Assembly: GCA_905201505.1 (NCBI GenBank)
Contig: CAJKOJ010000042.1
Coordinates: 1 to 17,085, forward strand
Source: an uncultured Eubacteriales bacterium
GTDB taxonomy: Bacteria; Bacillota; Clostridia; Lachnospirales; CAG-274
Reading direction: 5' to 3'
DNA: 17,085 nucleotides
A program made the translations under genes and the position numbers. The notes beneath the pieces are model-generated. The model saw nothing but the letters and a program-made list of their open reading frames with translations, had not been told where the DNA came from and made no database searches. Shown one piece after another: positions 15,501-17,085 of the stretch. Numbering within the stretch: the first letter of the stretch is position 1; the number at the start of each line of letters is the position of its first letter.

Positions 15501-15650
15501 TACGGAGGCAACAGGCAAAACAACCTTAGGAAAATGCTGCTTTGGCATTTTATAATAAGAAAATCCCCCTGCAATAAATATCATAATTACAATTATCATA
15601 ACTAGCAATTTTCTTTCAAGAAGACCTGACACAAAATTTTTTTTCTCCAT
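12594..15650 (-). CDS. RND family efflux transporter permease (HAE1/AcrB-type)
   Basis: This 1018-residue protein has the full RND layout: a first membrane helix (about 14-32), a large porter loop starting with the VYPGANAEDMEQ motif (54-65), helices 2-6 (about 337-495), helix 7 (about 524-542), a second porter loop, and helices 8-12 in the last 170 residues. It would use the proton gradient to export hydrophobic or amphiphilic compounds together with the adjacent membrane fusion protein. Compared with AcrB, helix 4 has D405-N406 in place of the Asp pair, and helix 10 has A928 where AcrB has Lys (LANAIVLID). The GGAGGG ribosome site overlaps the end of the fusion-protein gene, four bases upstream, so the two are co-translated as an operon. 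No outer-membrane TolC-type gene is present. Substrate unknown. Confidence 0.93.
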   Translation of the reverse strand: MEKKNFVSGLLERKLLVMIIVIMIFIAGGFSYYKMPKQHFPKVVLPVASVTVVYPGANAEDMEQLIAEKVEHTCMELDGFDKCETTVKDNYCVTSVSLSMDLSQDEVDDRFDELKEKLQILKTNDLPSGVASISVDDDVMDTAGLILAVTGENISNDELSQRSKEISDKLRLVEGVKKVDIYGDVPSEVKITVNIDKLNDTNVSLAELAQVIAYHNSTLPTGSVKVDGNDIKVSASGKFESIDDIKNIVVASNEDYIITRLSDIADVRMEVPDDEGYYIYNDNKSTVLAVYFQEGLNVVSLGDEINEVIDDYNASMPEGISVNKIFMQPDQVEKSINDFVVNLLESIVLVIIVIMIGMNFRNAIVVSVAIPLAIFINFICNRVFGFQIHFVSLASLIVVLGMLVDNAVVVSDAIQKNIDAGMERKEAVTKGTSSVALPVFISMITTCIAFSSILVLPGAYRQLALTFPIVIICCLAASYIVSMCVTPIMSYFFLKKTAEKKNKKQPLSVRLYDRAFKHAFKHKAVTLIGAVAVMLIFASAVFSLDMQIIPKANDDIITIEVSSNNEDSLDRTREIVNTIEDILDEQPETMYYLSGIGTSIPRYDYSIMPKIPLDSLGDIFVKIDLGKGSRFKNTGDMVDFLQSELNSRVGGANIMVDELGIFALNTKPVEIKLYSDDVDDLNSAAEIINDMMSQFKGTKGIKNLNEIATYNYYVNMDNMKLNTLGLMEAEVQNELSIAMMGRDVSTYRSGNKEYNVVLDTDINSRDQIKEFKVKSSVMDKKYNVSQFADVTLTPEITSISRIDGRRGRIVGCYTSASVSDIEIQTALEKKIEENIDQFPESVIIEKSGMKKQFTEEVLSNIGIAAAVAVIAMLILLVIQFGSFKKVGIIFISVPFGLATGILALKITGQPLSLFALIGGVSLMGCVLANAIVLIDCITNEIKSGLPIEEACKEAGGARLRPIMMSTMTTVLGLLPLALFGDALFIPMAILMLAGLLASMIVNLVLVPLVYYIVFRKEC

Positions 15651-15654
15651 AATA

Positions 15655-17013
15655 TCAGCCCTCCATTGTTACCAGATCATTTTCTCTGAGATTTTTAATG
15701 CCCTCAGTCACTACAATAGCTGAAGGGTCATCAATTTGTACCTCTACCTTGTCACCATCAAAATCTCCCAGTATAACCTGTTTTTTATAAACTCTGTTTT
15801 CTCCGTTTACAGCATATACATAGTCAACACCGTCAGAATTAAACACTGCGTCTATAGGAACGTAGCAGCCGCTTGCATTTCCTGTTATTATTTTAACATC
15901 AACAGTTTCTCCTATTGTATATTCACCTGTTACAGCTATATCAACAGCATATGTTCTTGTTCCCTCATCAGGATACTGTGCAATTGTTTCAACACTTCCC
16001 ACAGGCTTGCCATTAATTAATGCAGTACCTCCTATATTTATGTTTTTGTATTCAGCATCAGACGCACCTATTGTCACAACAAGGTCTTTGCTCTTTGCAA
16101 CTACAACCGGGTATCCTGCTGATATAACTTCTCCCTCTTTAAAAGGCAGTTCCATAACATATCCATCGCTGTCAGCTTTTACAACAGCGTCTTTAATGTT
16201 TTTATTTACTATGTCATTGGAAATGCCTGCACTGTTTACACTTGCCTGTGCTGCTGCTACATCCTTTGATTTTGATGTATAAAGGTTTTCAAGAGTTTTC
16301 TCTGCTTCTCTTTTCTTTGCCTTTGATGCTTCAAGTTCTGCCTTCTTGCTTTCAAGGGTTGCCTTGTTTCCTTCGTGAGTAGCCCTTGCAGCTTCAAGCT
16401 CTGCTGATTTTGTCTTGTATGTGCTTTCAAGCTGTTCCAAATCCTTATCTGCATAACCGCCTACAGCATTTATTTCCCTTGCTGCATCAAGTTCACCCTT
16501 TAATGTATCAAGAGCACCTACTCCTGCCTCAATATTCTGTACTTCTGCTTCAAGTCCTACTTCAAGAGCTGCTATGCCCTTTTCTCCTGCCTCAATAGCC
16601 TTTTCAAGTGTTTCTATTTGTGATTTTGCATTGCTTATGTTTGTATCGTATGTACTTATAGTTTTCTGTAAAGTTGCTTCAGCCTGAGCTTTTGTATTAT
16701 TTCCTATTGATGCACTATATTCCATAGTTGTGGTATCAAGCTTTGCAAGAACATCGCCCTTTTTAAACTGCTGACCTTTTTCTACTGCTATTTCAGCAAT
16801 TTTGCCGCTTGCAAGAAAGGAGTAATTCTTTGTCTCCTTGGCCTTGACTATTCCAAGATAGCTGTAACCCGTTGTCACACTCTTTTCAGCTACAGACTGG
16901 GTTTTTACAATTTTAGGTACTATCTCCGCAGTCGCAGTTTCCTTTTTACCGCAGCCTGTTAAACTTCCCGCTATTGACAGCACTAATATTAAGCAAAATA
17001 TTCTTTTTTTCAT
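15655..17013 (-). CDS. RND periplasmic-adaptor-type membrane fusion protein (lipoprotein)
   Basis: The 452-residue partner of the RND pump. A lipoprotein signal ends at the lipobox SLTGC (C21). It is followed by the first half of the biotinyl-lipoyl-like domain (about 64-93, with GKIAEIAVEKGQQFKKGD), a very long alpha-helical hairpin rich in Ala, Glu and Lys (about 95-276, turn near INAVGGYADKD at 181-191), the second lipoyl half (about 277-310, SDGYVMELPFKEGEVISAG), a beta-barrel (about 312-380) and a membrane-proximal domain (about 385-452). It should sit on the outer face of the membrane and bind the porter domain. A GGAGGC ribosome site (17021-17026) sets the start. The hairpin is roughly 90 residues per arm, longer than in AcrA. 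First gene of the operon, just downstream of a palindrome. Confidence 0.92.
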   Translation of the reverse strand: MKKRIFCLILVLSIAGSLTGCGKKETATAEIVPKIVKTQSVAEKSVTTGYSYLGIVKAKETKNYSFLASGKIAEIAVEKGQQFKKGDVLAKLDTTTMEYSASIGNNTKAQAEATLQKTISTYDTNISNAKSQIETLEKAIEAGEKGIAALEVGLEAEVQNIEAGVGALDTLKGELDAAREINAVGGYADKDLEQLESTYKTKSAELEAARATHEGNKATLESKKAELEASKAKKREAEKTLENLYTSKSKDVAAAQASVNSAGISNDIVNKNIKDAVVKADSDGYVMELPFKEGEVISAGYPVVVAKSKDLVVTIGASDAEYKNINIGGTALINGKPVGSVETIAQYPDEGTRTYAVDIAVTGEYTIGETVDVKIITGNASGCYVPIDAVFNSDGVDYVYAVNGENRVYKKQVILGDFDGDKVEVQIDDPSAIVVTEGIKNLRENDLVTMEG

Positions 17014-17035
17014 AACATCTGCCTCCGATCACTTT

Positions 17036-17055
17036 ATGAATATATATGTATTCAT
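17036..17055. promoter_or_regulatory. Perfect palindrome upstream of the efflux operon, probable operator
   Basis: ATGAATA (17036-17042) and TATTCAT (17049-17055) are perfect inverted repeats with a six-base spacer, 23 bases before the fusion-protein start codon. Size and symmetry fit a TetR- or MarR-family dimer site, the usual kind of local regulator for such pumps. The -10 and -35 boxes cannot be placed with certainty: A+T-rich TATAAT-like sequence lies at the right edge and the promoter may extend outside the window. No regulator gene is within view; it could lie just beyond 17085. Confidence 0.6.
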
Positions 17056-17085
17056 ATTATTTTAATCTTTATTATATTATAATTA

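Overview
The window reads as chromosomal DNA of a low-G+C, probably anaerobic, Gram-positive bacterium of the Clostridia (Firmicutes/Bacillota). This rests on the A+T-rich sequence, near-consensus sigma-A promoters with 16-17 bp spacers, strong AGGAGG-type ribosome binding sites, and gene families typical of gut clostridia: AcuB-like CBS-ACT protein, ACT/DUF711 pair, M20C dipeptidase, GH43 glycosidase and lipoprotein-anchored RND efflux. I cannot name a species. No tRNA, rRNA, CRISPR array, integrase, transposase or phage gene is visible, and no gene-free stretch exceeds 300 bases.

Layout, left to right. (1) 26-946: a prepilin-like gene on + with a consensus promoter, ending in an 86-base nested hairpin. 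(2) 955-2886: a three-gene operon on - (HD-domain nucleotidase-like hydrolase, then an acetylglutamate-kinase-like protein with altered active-site loops, then a small cupin), driven by a TTGCAA/TATAAT promoter. (3) 2978-5101: transketolase on - with its own promoter and terminator. (4) 5210-5896: a CBS-CBS-ACT protein on +, divergent from transketolase, ending in a bidirectional terminator. (5) 5964-10377: a probable operon on - running ACT protein, DUF711 protein, PepD-type dipeptidase and AI-2E-family membrane protein, with a consensus promoter before the ACT gene and a hairpin between DUF711 and pepD. (6) 10452-12054: a GH43 beta-xylosidase/arabinofuranosidase-like enzyme on -. (7) 12143-12553: a tiny, extremely acidic lipoprotein on +, divergent from GH43, whose ribosome binding site is separated from its start codon by a hairpin. 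(8) 12594-17055: a lipoprotein membrane-fusion protein and RND pump operon on -, preceded by a perfect 7-6-7 palindrome that looks like an operator.

Most genes are recognisable housekeeping, metabolic or transport families. The less ordinary parts are the HD/kinase/cupin operon, whose kinase keeps the NAGK fold signature but has lost the substrate-loop glycines; the acidic lipoprotein and its leader; the orphan prepilin with an added C-terminal region; and the RND pump with a changed proton-relay set and a very long fusion-protein hairpin. Several genes have in-frame upstream start codons that lie inside the Shine-Dalgarno sequence or the promoter; I moved those starts downstream and say so in each entry.
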